Of a stretch of DNA of 59,187 nt, positions 44,388-54,401 are shown piece by piece. The notes beneath the pieces were generated by a model. That model did not search any database and was not told where the DNA came from. It saw nothing but the letters and a program-made list of their open reading frames with translations. Source of the DNA: JBECKS01 sp040235395. GTDB taxonomy: Bacteria > Pseudomonadota > Gammaproteobacteria > Pseudomonadales > JBECKS01. Position 1 is the stretch's first letter; each line of letters opens with the position of its first letter. Made by a program: the position numbers and the translations under genes. The stretch covers positions 1 to 59,187 of the forward strand of contig JBECKS010000079.1 in the NCBI GenBank assembly GCA_040235395.1. The letters run 5' to 3'.

Positions 44388-45929
44388 ATGGAAGCCATTA
44401 CCCTAACACCAGACTCGTCTTCAGAGAGCTTCAGAAAAGCCAGAAGGGACTTTACCAGGCTCTTCATATCGGCACTGTTTATTCATATCACTGGCCTCTT
44501 CCTGATGCTTTTCTATTCCATTCTTGCATTTGGACCAAGCCTGATTAGTGAAAATTTCATGATGGCCGTGCCAGCCATCCTCATCGCCTTCATCATTTCT
44601 TTTATTCTTTTTTTCAGAACCAACAAAAACCTTAGCCAATACTTTTTCCTTAAACAGACAAAGCCTCAACTGGAACTACAGAAAGAAGTCTTGAATTACC
44701 CTTTTATGTCCTTTGTCGGTTTTGTTTCCTGGGCTATCGTAGGTTTGCTCGTTTCCTTCGGCATGTACCATCAGGAATTAGCTCCCCTCCAGTCAATCAT
44801 TCTACATGTGGGGCTATCAACACTACTTTCTGGATCCCTGGTCGCTATTTTCCAACTTAACATCGCCGAAACCATTCTGGAAAAACACGTGTTACCCCAC
44901 TTATTAAAGGGTACTCGTATTTCGAGTATCCCCAACATTATTCGACTTCCAACTTACATACGAATCCAGTTACTCGTCATCACAAACTCTATAGGACCCA
45001 GCCTCTTCATTCTCTTTATTTATCTTTATGACCGGGAAAATCTCTCCCTGTTACTTTTCATCCTTGCACTGACTGTTTTTAATGGCTTATGGCAAGGCGG
45101 CTTCCTCTTGAGAAATATTTCCCAACCCATTGGCCAGATTTCAGGAAAATTAACACGTTTCAGAAAGGGTGAACTTGAAGAAAATCCAAAACCTATTTTC
45201 AGAACCGATGCCTTGGGTGAATTCTCCGAAATGTTTGACGACCTGGTTGATAGCATTCACGAACGTGATTTCATAAGAAGCACCTTCAACCGCTACCTTG
45301 ATCCTAATCTTGTTGATGACATTCTCAATGGTAGACATGAACTTGGCGGTAGCGAAATTGAAGCGAGCGTTATGTTTGCCGATATCAGAGGCTTCACTTC
45401 CATGTCGGAACAGCTTTCTCCTGCCGAAGTCGTTGATCTTCTTAATAATTATTTTGAACAGATGGTTCAGGAAATCACAACTACCAACGGCATTCCAGAT
45501 AAATTTCTCGGGGATGGACTTCTTGCTGTCTGGGGAGTCCCCAAAGCTGAAGACGATCATGCCGTTAAAGCCTGTCTATCAGCTATTTCGATGCTTGACC
45601 GACTGGCTTTCATTAATAAGGAGCGTAGTGAAAAACAGCTTCCAATTATTGAAATTGGCATTGGTATTCACTCAGGCTCAGTGATTGCAGGCAATATTGG
45701 TTCAAGAAAGAAAATGGAATACACGGTGATTGGCGATACTGTTAACACCAGCAGTCGTCTTGAGGGACTAACCAAAACACTCGGCTCTCCCTTAATCATT
45801 TCAGGCGAAGTCTTTGATGCTTTGCCTGAGCACCTGAAAGCTAAATTTGAATTTTCCCTGTCTCGCCAGCTTAGAGGTAAACAAAAAGAAACGCGCATTT
45901 ACCTCTACAAAACCCAAATGCAAAACTAG
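44388..45929 (+). CDS. Membrane-bound class III adenylate cyclase
   Basis: 513 residues: six membrane helices (about 22-48, 58-77, 103-127, 133-158, 190-214, 219-242), a HAMP-like linker (243-300) and a class III cyclase domain (320-510). Metal-binding Asp332 (MFADIRGFTSMSE) and Asp376 (KFLGDGLL), Lys372, and Asp in VIGDTVNTSSRLE, the Lys/Asp pair that selects ATP. It should make cAMP in response to a membrane or temperature/osmotic cue. A perfect TTGACA at 44331 has no good -10. Overlaps the convergent PhoX gene by 4 nt. Confidence 0.9.
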   Translation: MEAITLTPDSSSESFRKARRDFTRLFISALFIHITGLFLMLFYSILAFGPSLISENFMMAVPAILIAFIISFILFFRTNKNLSQYFFLKQTKPQLELQKEVLNYPFMSFVGFVSWAIVGLLVSFGMYHQELAPLQSIILHVGLSTLLSGSLVAIFQLNIAETILEKHVLPHLLKGTRISSIPNIIRLPTYIRIQLLVITNSIGPSLFILFIYLYDRENLSLLLFILALTVFNGLWQGGFLLRNISQPIGQISGKLTRFRKGELEENPKPIFRTDALGEFSEMFDDLVDSIHERDFIRSTFNRYLDPNLVDDILNGRHELGGSEIEASVMFADIRGFTSMSEQLSPAEVVDLLNNYFEQMVQEITTTNGIPDKFLGDGLLAVWGVPKAEDDHAVKACLSAISMLDRLAFINKERSEKQLPIIEIGIGIHSGSVIAGNIGSRKKMEYTVIGDTVNTSSRLEGLTKTLGSPLIISGEVFDALPEHLKAKFEFSLSRQLRGKQKETRIYLYKTQMQN

Positions 45930-47158
45930 ACAAAACCGGAAATTTCATAGGTAATTCCGCCGCCATCCTTGCCGCTTTTGCCTCGCTGTGAACTGAAATA
46001 CAAACGCTTTCCATCAGGAGAAAACGCTGGCCCCGTAATTTCAGATTGATTCTGACCAACAATCTGCAACAAGGGTCTGGGTTGATCATGACTATCCAGA
46101 ATCACAATTTGCATGTCTCCACCATCCTCTGCCACCAACACCTCTCCCTGAAGATTGAACGTGAGATTATCAACGCCGGAAAGAATAGGCGTTGGCGATT
46201 CACTTTCATCATAGATTTTCTGAATCTGCTGGCTATCCGTATCTAAAGCCCAAACACAGTTATCATGCTTGGTAGTGAAATAGATAATTCCTTCCTGATA
46301 GCCTATTCCTTCTCCACCTTTGAAAGGGGTCATTTCGTTTACCTGTTTCCGAGTTGGCTTGCTTGAACCCAAAGCATCACTGATTTGATGCCAGATAATG
46401 TCGGCAAGACCCGAATTATTCCGATACACAAGCTGGGCTACTTCAAGATGACCTTGTTCGAGACTGGCAAAACCCTCTGTAGTTAAGGAAGCTGGAACAT
46501 AACGATACAGACCTCCATCCTTTTGATCTTCCGTCAGATAGAGATGATGTTTCTTCACATCGTAGGCTACAGCCTCGTGATTAAAGCGTCCGAGCATTGG
46601 TATTTCCCGAGCAGCTTTCTTACCAAAGGGGTCGCATTCAAACACACGCCCCTGATCCCCAGATTCCTCACATGACATCCAAGTTCCCCAAGGCATGGCA
46701 CCACCGGCACAATTGCGATCTGTATTTTCCAGAATCCTGTAGGCATTGATGATTTCCCCTTGTTCATCAAAGTGGATTGCTCCAACACCGCCTTTTCCTC
46801 TACTCATTTCACTATTAGAGACATAAACCCAGCCTCCTTCTGGCACAGCAAAACAGGCGCCGCCATCGGGAGCACCATGCCAGACATAATCGCTACCGCC
46901 GACCGGCTTGCCTGACATCGCCACCACACGGCTTTTTAAGGTCAATCCTTTTGGAAGCATGATGCCATTCTCATCGGGAGGTAAAAGCAAAGCACTCACA
47001 CCTGCATTTGAGACAGCATCAGTTCGACAGGCAGATAACAACGGATAAGCAAACCCTGTAAAAGTCAGCAAGAAACCCTTTCGCAGCAAGGCTCGCCTTT
47101 CCATATCCACCGCCTCGCCAAGCAGGATTGCGGGCGATTTTTTGTTAATACCTGTCAT
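45926..47158 (-). CDS. PhoX/DUF839-like protein, Tat-type lipoprotein signal
   Basis: 410 residues. GAGGTGAGGTG precedes the ATG at 47158. The signal region has a twin arginine (MERRALLRKGF), a hydrophobic run and LLSAC, a proper lipobox, so it looks like a Tat-exported lipoprotein. The mature part is a beta-propeller of the PhoX/DUF839 kind: GGACFAVPEGGWVYVSNSEM, GGAMPWGTWMSCEES, GRFNHEAVAYD, SGVDNLTF, VAEDGGDMQIV. PhoX enzymes are Ca/Fe phosphatases; whether all ligands are kept cannot be settled by eye, so activity is uncertain. Confidence 0.87.
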   Translation of the reverse strand: MTGINKKSPAILLGEAVDMERRALLRKGFLLTFTGFAYPLLSACRTDAVSNAGVSALLLPPDENGIMLPKGLTLKSRVVAMSGKPVGGSDYVWHGAPDGGACFAVPEGGWVYVSNSEMSRGKGGVGAIHFDEQGEIINAYRILENTDRNCAGGAMPWGTWMSCEESGDQGRVFECDPFGKKAAREIPMLGRFNHEAVAYDVKKHHLYLTEDQKDGGLYRYVPASLTTEGFASLEQGHLEVAQLVYRNNSGLADIIWHQISDALGSSKPTRKQVNEMTPFKGGEGIGYQEGIIYFTTKHDNCVWALDTDSQQIQKIYDESESPTPILSGVDNLTFNLQGEVLVAEDGGDMQIVILDSHDQPRPLLQIVGQNQSEITGPAFSPDGKRLYFSSQRGKSGKDGGGITYEISGFV

Positions 47159-47393
47159 TGAAACACCTCACCTCTTTTAGTGATTTGTATTGAGGTTAAC
47201 CCAAGCCTGTAAATATTTAATAAAAAAACAGCCTCCCGGCTCCTAGTGATTTAAAGACCTCATTCCAAACTGGAACCTGCCTGATAGACTGATAGAAGCT
47301 TGCAAGTACTTACTACATATAAAACCCTTACGAATAAAAAGGGTATTACATCGACCTGACGAATATAAAATTTTAAAAGGCCAAGACTGAACC
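47159..47393. other. Intergenic stretch between the PhoX-like gene and the gltB promoter
   Basis: No gene seen. It holds a weak inverted repeat AGCC-TCCC-GGCT (47229-47241) that on the minus strand runs into seven T, and ACCCTT/AAGGGT (47324-47344). Their role is unclear. Confidence 0.5.
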
Positions 47394-47423
47394 CTGTCAA
47401 AAAGACAATTTTTTACGTATAAT
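47394..47423 (+). promoter_or_regulatory. Probable gltB promoter
   Basis: CTGTCA (47394-47399), 18-nt spacer, perfect TATAAT (47418-47423), followed by a GC-rich start region. The start would be near 47430, leaving a leader of about 200 nt. Confidence 0.65.
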
Positions 47424-47429
47424 TGCGCC

Positions 47430-47631
47430 CCCCGAACAGGACAAGACTCGAATATCCTTAGCGATCCAGTTAGAGAACCTCTCATCGTCCTGATTCCAAA
47501 GCCAAATTTAATATTCAGCCCTAGGCTGCTGGCAAAGTTAAAGGTTTGTAGGCATCTGTTGTGCCCGCAGCTTTTTGTTTGGGAGCTAGAAACTTTCAAA
47601 CACAGGTAATTAAGCTTGGAGAAGAAGTAAT
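47430..47631 (+). promoter_or_regulatory. Long structured 5' leader of gltB
   Basis: About 200 nt with several perfect short helices: CAGGAC (47437-47442) with GTCCTG (47487-47492), enclosing GAGA/TCTC (47473-47483); CAGCC/GGCTG (47516-47528); GGCA/TGCC (47551-47565); and AAAGTT (47534-47539) with AACTTT (47591-47596) enclosing the last one. The order suggests a folded cis-acting RNA before the GGAGAAG ribosome-binding site. I do not recognise a known riboswitch class. Confidence 0.45.
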
Positions 47632-50600
47632 ATGAGTTCAGAAGTACGCATTGACGCAAATGAAGTGAAATTCAGCTTTCCTGAAAAACAGGGTCTTTAT
47701 GATCCTGCTTATGAAAAGGACAGCTGTGGCGTTGGCTTTGTTGCAGATATGAAAGGGAATCCTAGCCACGAGATTGTTCTCGAAGCAGACCATGCCTTAA
47801 GACGAATGAACCATCGCGGCGGATGCGGCTGTGAAGCAAACACCGGTGATGGATGCGGAATCCTGACTGGCATGCCTCATGCTTTCTTCAAGAAAGTTGT
47901 TAAGCAGGAGCTGGATTACGACCTTCCTGAAGCTGGTCGGTATTCCGTTGGTAATGTGTTTTTACCTCAGGAAACTCACGAGCGAGCAGCCTGCAAGAAA
48001 GTAGTTGAAAGTTTTGTAGCACAGCAAGGTCAGGTTCTTGTCGGTTGGAGGCAAATGCGAACTGAACCAAGCAAAGCGGATGTTGGCCCGACTGCCTTAG
48101 CCGCCATGCCGGTTATTGAACAGTTAGTCATTGTGGCTGCCAAGGATTGCGATGAAAAAGCTTTTGAAAGATCCCTTTATCTGATTCGCAAACAATCCAC
48201 TCGCAGCAATCGCAACAATCAGGAATTAAAACAAGCCAAGATGTTTTACATCTGCACGCTTTCCAACTCAGTTATTGTTTACAAGGGCATGCTGACGCCT
48301 GACCAATTAATGCCCTTTTATCCTGACCTGGCTGACGAAGACTATTCTTCTCATCTTGCCATGGTGCATTCACGCTTCAGCACCAACACTTTCCCTTCGT
48401 GGGATAGAGCACAACCAAACCGTTTCATGAGTCACAACGGTGAAATCAACACAAGACAGGGCAACATCAACTGGATGCACGCTCGTGAGGGTGTTGTTCA
48501 GAGTGAACTCTTCGGGGATGACATCGATAAGCTGTTCCCACTGGTTGAGCCTGACTGTTCTGACTCTGGTAGCTTCGACAATGTACTGGAATTCATGTTG
48601 ATGAATGGTCGAAGCTTGCAAGAAGCTATCATGCTGATGATTCCTGAAGCCTGGCAAAACGATGAAGAGATGTCTCAGGAGAAAAAGGACTTTTACGAAT
48701 TCAATTCAACCATCATGGAACCATGGGATGGTCCTGCATCCATTGCCTTTACCGATGGGAAATATATTGGCGCAGTACTTGATAGAAACGGTTTACGCCC
48801 AAGCCGCTACTACATTACTCATGATGACAAAGTCATTATGGCCTCAGAGGTTGGAGTGGTTGAAGTAGAACCCGGCAATGTCAAAGCAAAAGGTCGTTTA
48901 CAACCAGGCATGATGTTTCTGCTCGACTTTGAACAAGGAAGATTGATTACCGACGCAGAGCTTAAAGACGAATTCTCTACTAAACGTCCCTACGGTGAAT
49001 GGATGGCAAACAATCGCATCCGCTTTGAGGACCTGAATACCGAAGTGGAACCACATGGTTTTGACCCTGACACCATTATCGAGCGCATGAAAGCCTTTGG
49101 TTACACCATGGAAACCATGCAATACATGTTGGTTCCAATCATCACTGAATTGCGAGACCCGGTTGGTTCAATGGGTAATGACAGCGCACTAGCTTGCCTG
49201 TCAGACAAACCACGCATGATCTATGACTATTTCAAACAGTTATTTGCACAGGTGACCAACCCTGCCATCGATTCCATTCGTGAAGAAGTGGTGATGTCAC
49301 TCGAATGCTACATCGGCCCTGAAGGTAACTTGCTTGAAGTGAATGAAGAACATGCGCATCGCTTACAGATTCCCCATCCCATTCTTACCAATGAAGAAAT
49401 GGCAGCTTTAAAACACATTGATTACAAAGGCTGGAATTCAAAAATCATTGATATCACGTATGACAAGAATGAAGGCAAAGAAGGATTGGTAAAAGCTTTA
49501 GATAGAATATGCAGAGAAGCAAGCGAAGCAATTGAAGAAAAAAGTAGTTTAATTGTTTTATCTGATAGAGCCATTTCAAAAGACAGAGTCCCCGTAAGTG
49601 CATTGTTAGCTACTGGCGCCGTGCACCACCATCTTGTTAAATTATCAGACCGAACCAAAATTGGTATCGTTCTGGAAACAGGTGAGGCTCGCGAAGTTCA
49701 TCATTTCTGCATGTTAATTGGTTATGGCATTGATGCCATTAACCCTTACCTTGCTTTTGAATCGCTCTGGCAAGCTCAAAGAGATGGATTACTTTCTTCG
49801 CACGATTACGATGACAACCGCATTGTAAAACGCTATCGAAAAGGTGTTGCCAAAGGCATGCTCAAAGTCATGGCAAAAATGGGTATTTCTACGCTCCAAT
49901 CCTATAAAGGTGCACAAATTTTTGAGGCCGTTGGCCTTTCCGACAAAGTGGTTGAAAGATGTTTTCTTGGAACACCTAGTCGAGTACAAGGTGTTAGTTT
50001 TGATGTGTTAGCTGAAGAATCGATCAGACGTCATAAACTGGCTTACGAGGAACGTAATCCACTTATTTATCGAGAATTACCAAACCCTGGTGACTTCCAA
50101 TGGCGTAAAGGCGGTGAGCGTCACATGTGGAATCCTGAAACCATTTCTTCTCTTCAGGATGCAACTCGCAACAACAGCCTTGCTGCTTATAAACAGTTTT
50201 CTAAAAAATCTGATGAAGAAGCTACACGTGGCTCAACACTTAGAGGCTTAATGAGCTTTAAAGAAGGTGTTAACGGTGGACCAATCTCGATTGATGAAGT
50301 TGAACCTGCCAAGGAAATCGTGAAACGTTTCTGCACAGGCGCCATGAGTTTTGGGTCTATTTCTCCTGAAGCGCACGAGTCACTAGCCATTGCCATGAAC
50401 CGAATTGGTGGCAAGTCTAATACTGGTGAAGGTGGTGAAGACGCCAAACGTTTTATTCCACTAGAAAATGGCGATTCAAAACGTTCCGCTATTAAACAGG
50501 TAGCCTCTGGCCGTTTTGGTGTAACAGCTCACTATCTTGCCAATGCTGATGAAATCCAGATTAAGATTGCCCAAGGTGCAAAACCTGGTGAAGGTGGAGA

Positions 50601-52209
50601 ATTACCTGGTGGTAAAGTAGACGACTACATCGCATTCCTACGCCATTCCACTCCAGGCGTAGGATTAATCAGCCCACCTCCTCATCATGATATTTATTCC
50701 ATTGAGGATATGGCTCAGCTCATTCACGATTTGAAAAACGCCAATAAAAATGCACGTATTTCCGTGAAACTGGTTTCAGAAATGGGTGTAGGCACCATTG
50801 CAGCGGGTGTTACCAAAGCGAAAACCGACCATTTGGTTATTGCCGGTCATGATGGTGGCACAGGTGCTTCACCTCTAACTTCAATTAAACATGCAGGTTT
50901 ACCTTGGGAACTTGGTATTTCCGAAACGCACCAGACGCTGATTATGAACGACTTGCGTTCTCGTGTTGTTTTACAAACTGATGGCCAATTAAAAACCGGT
51001 CGCGATGTTGCAATCGCGGCGCTACTTGGTGCTGAAGAATTTGGTTTTGCAACAGCACCGTTGATCACTTTAGGGTGCATCATGATGCGCAAGTGTCATT
51101 TGAATACTTGCCCTGTTGGTGTGGCAACTCAGGATCCTGTGTTGCGTAAGAAATTCACAGGCAAACCAGAAAATGTCGTTAACTTTTTCTTTTTTGTTGC
51201 TGAAGAGCTACGGGAAATTATGGCGCAGCTAGGATTCAGAAGTATTAATGAAATGGTCGGACGTAGCGACGTGTTAGAAATGAATGCCGCAATCAAACAT
51301 TGGAAATCTAATGGCATTGATTTAAGTGCAATACTTACACCTGCCATAAAGCCTCACGATGCAGTTGGCAGCTACTGTTCCATGGGTCAGGATCATGCGC
51401 TTGAACTGGCCTTGGATAACGAAATTATTAAACAGGCTCACCCAGCACTTGAGAATGGTGAAAAGGTCAGGATCGAACTACCTGTGGTCAATATTAATCG
51501 TGTTGTAGGCACCATGCTTTCAAACGAGATTGCCAAAAAATACGGCGCTCAAGGGCTTCCGGATGACACCATTCATATCAAACTCACCGGCTCTGCTGGT
51601 CAAAGTCTAGGCGCTTTTGCTTCTCGTGGTATCACGATTGAAGTGGAAGGTGATGCAAATGACTTTGTTGGAAAAGGTTTGTCCGGTGGACGCATTGTTA
51701 TTTACCCACCTAAAGCATCTTCATTCGTTGCTGAAGAAAACATTCTTATTGGAAACGTAGTTCTCTATGGAGCAACCAGTGGTGAAGCCTATTTCAGAGG
51801 TGTCGCCGCAGAAAGATTCTGTGTCAGGAATTCAGGTGCTAGCGCTGTTGTAGAGGGCGTGGGTGACCACGGTTGCGAATACATGACAGGTGGTCGCGTT
51901 GTTGTGCTTGGAAATACAGGGCGTAACTTTGCTGCCGGAATGAGTGGTGGCATCGCCTACATCTGGGATAAAAACCAGAGCTTCAAAGACAAGTGCAATA
52001 TGGGCATGGTTGAACTGGAAGCCCTTGAAGTGGATGCAGATATTGCAGAGTTAAAACACCTCATTGAAAACCATTTCAAATACACAGGTTCAACAGTTGC
52101 CAAACAGATCCTAGATGACTGGAAAAATGCTTTGAAACAGTTTGTTAAGGTTATGCCAACCGATTACAAACGTGTTCTGAACGAACAGAAAAGCAAAAAA
52201 GCTAGCTAG
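47632..52209 (+). CDS. gltB: Glutamate synthase (NADPH) large subunit
   Basis: Converts glutamine and 2-oxoglutarate into two glutamates. 1525 residues. Class II glutaminase domain with mature N-terminal Cys32 (EKDSCGVGF), so a 31-residue propeptide is removed. Central and FMN-binding synthase domains contain GEGGED, GGKVDDYIAFLRHSTPGVGLISPPPHHDIYS and GHDGGTGASP. The 3Fe-4S cluster cysteines are in CIMMRKCHLNTCPVG. The C-terminal GXGXG beta-helix domain ends with GGRVVVLGNTGRNFAAGMSGG. Followed by gltD after 61 nt. Confidence 0.98.
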   Translation: MSSEVRIDANEVKFSFPEKQGLYDPAYEKDSCGVGFVADMKGNPSHEIVLEADHALRRMNHRGGCGCEANTGDGCGILTGMPHAFFKKVVKQELDYDLPEAGRYSVGNVFLPQETHERAACKKVVESFVAQQGQVLVGWRQMRTEPSKADVGPTALAAMPVIEQLVIVAAKDCDEKAFERSLYLIRKQSTRSNRNNQELKQAKMFYICTLSNSVIVYKGMLTPDQLMPFYPDLADEDYSSHLAMVHSRFSTNTFPSWDRAQPNRFMSHNGEINTRQGNINWMHAREGVVQSELFGDDIDKLFPLVEPDCSDSGSFDNVLEFMLMNGRSLQEAIMLMIPEAWQNDEEMSQEKKDFYEFNSTIMEPWDGPASIAFTDGKYIGAVLDRNGLRPSRYYITHDDKVIMASEVGVVEVEPGNVKAKGRLQPGMMFLLDFEQGRLITDAELKDEFSTKRPYGEWMANNRIRFEDLNTEVEPHGFDPDTIIERMKAFGYTMETMQYMLVPIITELRDPVGSMGNDSALACLSDKPRMIYDYFKQLFAQVTNPAIDSIREEVVMSLECYIGPEGNLLEVNEEHAHRLQIPHPILTNEEMAALKHIDYKGWNSKIIDITYDKNEGKEGLVKALDRICREASEAIEEKSSLIVLSDRAISKDRVPVSALLATGAVHHHLVKLSDRTKIGIVLETGEAREVHHFCMLIGYGIDAINPYLAFESLWQAQRDGLLSSHDYDDNRIVKRYRKGVAKGMLKVMAKMGISTLQSYKGAQIFEAVGLSDKVVERCFLGTPSRVQGVSFDVLAEESIRRHKLAYEERNPLIYRELPNPGDFQWRKGGERHMWNPETISSLQDATRNNSLAAYKQFSKKSDEEATRGSTLRGLMSFKEGVNGGPISIDEVEPAKEIVKRFCTGAMSFGSISPEAHESLAIAMNRIGGKSNTGEGGEDAKRFIPLENGDSKRSAIKQVASGRFGVTAHYLANADEIQIKIAQGAKPGEGGELPGGKVDDYIAFLRHSTPGVGLISPPPHHDIYSIEDMAQLIHDLKNANKNARISVKLVSEMGVGTIAAGVTKAKTDHLVIAGHDGGTGASPLTSIKHAGLPWELGISETHQTLIMNDLRSRVVLQTDGQLKTGRDVAIAALLGAEEFGFATAPLITLGCIMMRKCHLNTCPVGVATQDPVLRKKFTGKPENVVNFFFFVAEELREIMAQLGFRSINEMVGRSDVLEMNAAIKHWKSNGIDLSAILTPAIKPHDAVGSYCSMGQDHALELALDNEIIKQAHPALENGEKVRIELPVVNINRVVGTMLSNEIAKKYGAQGLPDDTIHIKLTGSAGQSLGAFASRGITIEVEGDANDFVGKGLSGGRIVIYPPKASSFVAEENILIGNVVLYGATSGEAYFRGVAAERFCVRNSGASAVVEGVGDHGCEYMTGGRVVVLGNTGRNFAAGMSGGIAYIWDKNQSFKDKCNMGMVELEALEVDADIAELKHLIENHFKYTGSTVAKQILDDWKNALKQFVKVMPTDYKRVLNEQKSKKAS

Positions 52210-52270
52210 ACTGGCTGAACTCAGCAAACGGAAATCAAGTTAAAAATTAAGCAGTAAGAAAGGTAAAGTT

Positions 52271-53743
52271 ATGGGAAAGCCAACAGGTTTTAAAGAATTT
52301 GCTCGACAAGCACGTGTATATCGTGACGTGGATATTCGCCTGAAAGATTATGATGAGCTCTATACGCCTGTAGACGAAGCTAAACTAAGAGTCCAGGCAT
52401 CTCGCTGTATGGATTGTGGTGTTGCATTCTGTCAATCCAATGATGGCTGCCCTGTTACAAACCTTTGTCCAGAATGGAATGACCTTGTTTACAAAGGAAA
52501 ATGGAAAGAAGCCCTTGATAGACTTCACAAAACAAATAACTTTCCTGAATTCACAGGTCGTGTTTGTCCCGCACCTTGTGAAGGCTCGTGTGTACTCGGT
52601 CATGTTGAAGACCCCGTTACCATCAAGAATATTGAACAATCTATAGTTGACCGTGGTTTTTCAGAAGGCTGGATTGTTCCAAAGCCACCCAAAGTTCGCA
52701 CGGGTAAAAAAGTTGCCGTTATCGGTTCAGGTCCATCTGGTCTTGCTACAGCAGCTCAACTAAACAAGGCGGGGCACACTGTCACTGTTTATGAACGCGC
52801 TGACAGAATTGGCGGTTTATTGATGTATGGTATTCCCAACATGAAGCTCGGCAAGGACGTTGTTGATCGCCGAGTTAATATCCTTAGAGGTGAAGGCATC
52901 GAATTCATCACTAATGCAGACGTTGGCGGCAAAGGCGAAAACGCTGTGCCATTTGAAAAAATTAAATCAGAAAATGATGCAGTCGTTTTCTGTGTGGGTG
53001 CAACGCAAGCTAGAGACCTTCCCATTGATGGCAGAGATGCCAACGGTATTTATCCTGCAATGGATTTCCTGAGAGCTAATACCAGAAGTCTTCTAAATTC
53101 AAACCTTGAAGATGGCGATTACATTTCTGCAAAAGATAAAAATGTAATCGTGATTGGTGGTGGTGATACAGGAACAGACTGTATCGGCACTTCAGCTCGC
53201 CATGGTGCGAAAAGCATTGTTAACTTTGAATTGATGCCTAAACCACCCGAACATCGTGCTGACAATAACCCCTGGCCAACCTGGCCAAGAATTCTGCGTG
53301 TTGACTATGGTCATCAGGAAGCGGAAAAGAAATACGGAAACGACCCTCGCACCTACTGCCTGCTAAGTAAGGAATTTCTTAAAGACGAACAAGGTAATGT
53401 CAAAGGCATTAAAACCATTAACGTCGAATGGGCTGTTGAAGATGGCAGAATGAACATGAAAGAAGTTGCTGGCTCAGAAAAAATCTGGGAAGCCGATCTT
53501 GTGTTGCTCTCAATGGGCTTCCTTGGACCCGAGCAATATCTTGGTGAAGCAGCAGGCATTGAAACTGACCCACGCTCTAATTACCAAGCGCAATACGATC
53601 AATTCAAAACCAATCAAGATGGCGTCTTCGCGGCCGGTGACTGTCGCAGAGGTCAATCATTGGTGGTATGGGGAATTGATGAAGGTAGGCGATGCGCTCG
53701 AGAAATAGACCTTTACCTGATGGGTGAAACCCTACTTCCTTAA
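52271..53743 (+). CDS. gltD: Glutamate synthase (NADPH) small subunit
   Basis: 490 residues. Delivers electrons from NADPH via FAD and 4Fe-4S clusters to GltB. N-terminal cluster cysteines in CMDCGVAFCQSNDGCPVTNLCP and GRVCPAPCEGSCVLG; FAD motif IGSGPSGLATAAQL (about 152-165); NADPH motif IGGGDTGTDCIGTS (about 296-309); C-terminal GVFAAGDCRRGQSLVVWGIDEGR. AAAGG ribosome-binding site. Ends at a strong terminator. Confidence 0.98.
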   Translation: MGKPTGFKEFARQARVYRDVDIRLKDYDELYTPVDEAKLRVQASRCMDCGVAFCQSNDGCPVTNLCPEWNDLVYKGKWKEALDRLHKTNNFPEFTGRVCPAPCEGSCVLGHVEDPVTIKNIEQSIVDRGFSEGWIVPKPPKVRTGKKVAVIGSGPSGLATAAQLNKAGHTVTVYERADRIGGLLMYGIPNMKLGKDVVDRRVNILRGEGIEFITNADVGGKGENAVPFEKIKSENDAVVFCVGATQARDLPIDGRDANGIYPAMDFLRANTRSLLNSNLEDGDYISAKDKNVIVIGGGDTGTDCIGTSARHGAKSIVNFELMPKPPEHRADNNPWPTWPRILRVDYGHQEAEKKYGNDPRTYCLLSKEFLKDEQGNVKGIKTINVEWAVEDGRMNMKEVAGSEKIWEADLVLLSMGFLGPEQYLGEAAGIETDPRSNYQAQYDQFKTNQDGVFAAGDCRRGQSLVVWGIDEGRRCAREIDLYLMGETLLP

Positions 53744-53767
53744 GTTGTAAACGCAATTCTCAAAAAT

Positions 53768-53795
53768 AAAAAAGCCAGCTTAAGCTGGTTTTTTT
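53768..53795 (+). terminator. gltD terminator
   Basis: CCAGC-TTAA-GCTGG flanked by AAAG and seven T, followed by ATGCC. The A run before it could also serve the convergent sirB-like gene. Confidence 0.92.
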
Positions 53796-53813
53796 ATGCC
53801 TTTAACATGCACG

Positions 53814-54203
53814 CTAAATCACCCAAGGGTTCTTGGTGATTGCTGTTTGAACGATGTAAATCACCGTTAGCAAAGCGGCTAACCAAGCCATCACCTTCTG
53901 GTTTTTACTTTTACCAAAACGAAAAGCAAACATCCCTAAGCCTATATAAACAAGCAAAGCCGCAATCTTTGCCATCACCCAGGGATGATCAAGTGGATTC
54001 AGTTTCCAGCTAACAAGCATCGCGATTGCCGAGATAAGCAGCAAGCTATCCACCATGTGAGGCAAAATTTTAGTTAATTTATGCTGAAACAAGGGTGAAC
54101 CTGAGAGCATCCAGTAACCGCGTATACTGAAGCCAGTGATACTCAGACATGCACAGCTTATATGTATCAATTTCCAGATTTCCAAGGGCCCAACCTCACT
54201 CAT
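53814..54203 (-). CDS. SirB2-like small membrane protein
   Basis: 129 residues from ATG 54203, which has AAAGGA directly upstream; a TTG six codons earlier is less likely. Four membrane helices (WKLIHISCACLSITGFSIRGYWML, MVDSLLLISAIAMLVSWKL, WVMAKIAALLVYIGLGMFAF, VMAWLAALLTVIYIVQTAI) with the HIS...RGYWML and PHMVDSLLL motifs of the SirB2 (InvA-activator) family. Function in non-pathogens is unknown. Confidence 0.87.
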   Translation of the reverse strand: MSEVGPLEIWKLIHISCACLSITGFSIRGYWMLSGSPLFQHKLTKILPHMVDSLLLISAIAMLVSWKLNPLDHPWVMAKIAALLVYIGLGMFAFRFGKSKNQKVMAWLAALLTVIYIVQTAITKNPWVI

Positions 54204-54401
54204 TTTTCCTTTAAAAATCAATGCATCATGAATGCTTTATAGGTAACGCTGATTCTTATTCTTTTACCATTCACTCAACTTATAATTATCGATTTTTCGT
54301 TGAATTGTATAGGCTTAGTCAGTACCATCATGCCCCCATTGACGCCTCAAAAAAGAGCGTTACCTCACCTATTCTAATTCATTAACAAGAGGATTTCTTG
54401 A

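Noticed and set aside
47223..47243. Minus-strand hairpin with T7 upstream of the PhoX-like gene, as a terminator of an unknown small RNA.
   Set aside because: Stem is only 4 bp and no promoter or conserved RNA is visible on that strand.
47243..47659. 138-codon minus-strand frame over the gltB leader.
   Set aside because: It crosses the gltB promoter and start codon and has Ser/Phe/Leu-rich noise composition. A small antisense RNA there cannot be excluded, but nothing supports it.
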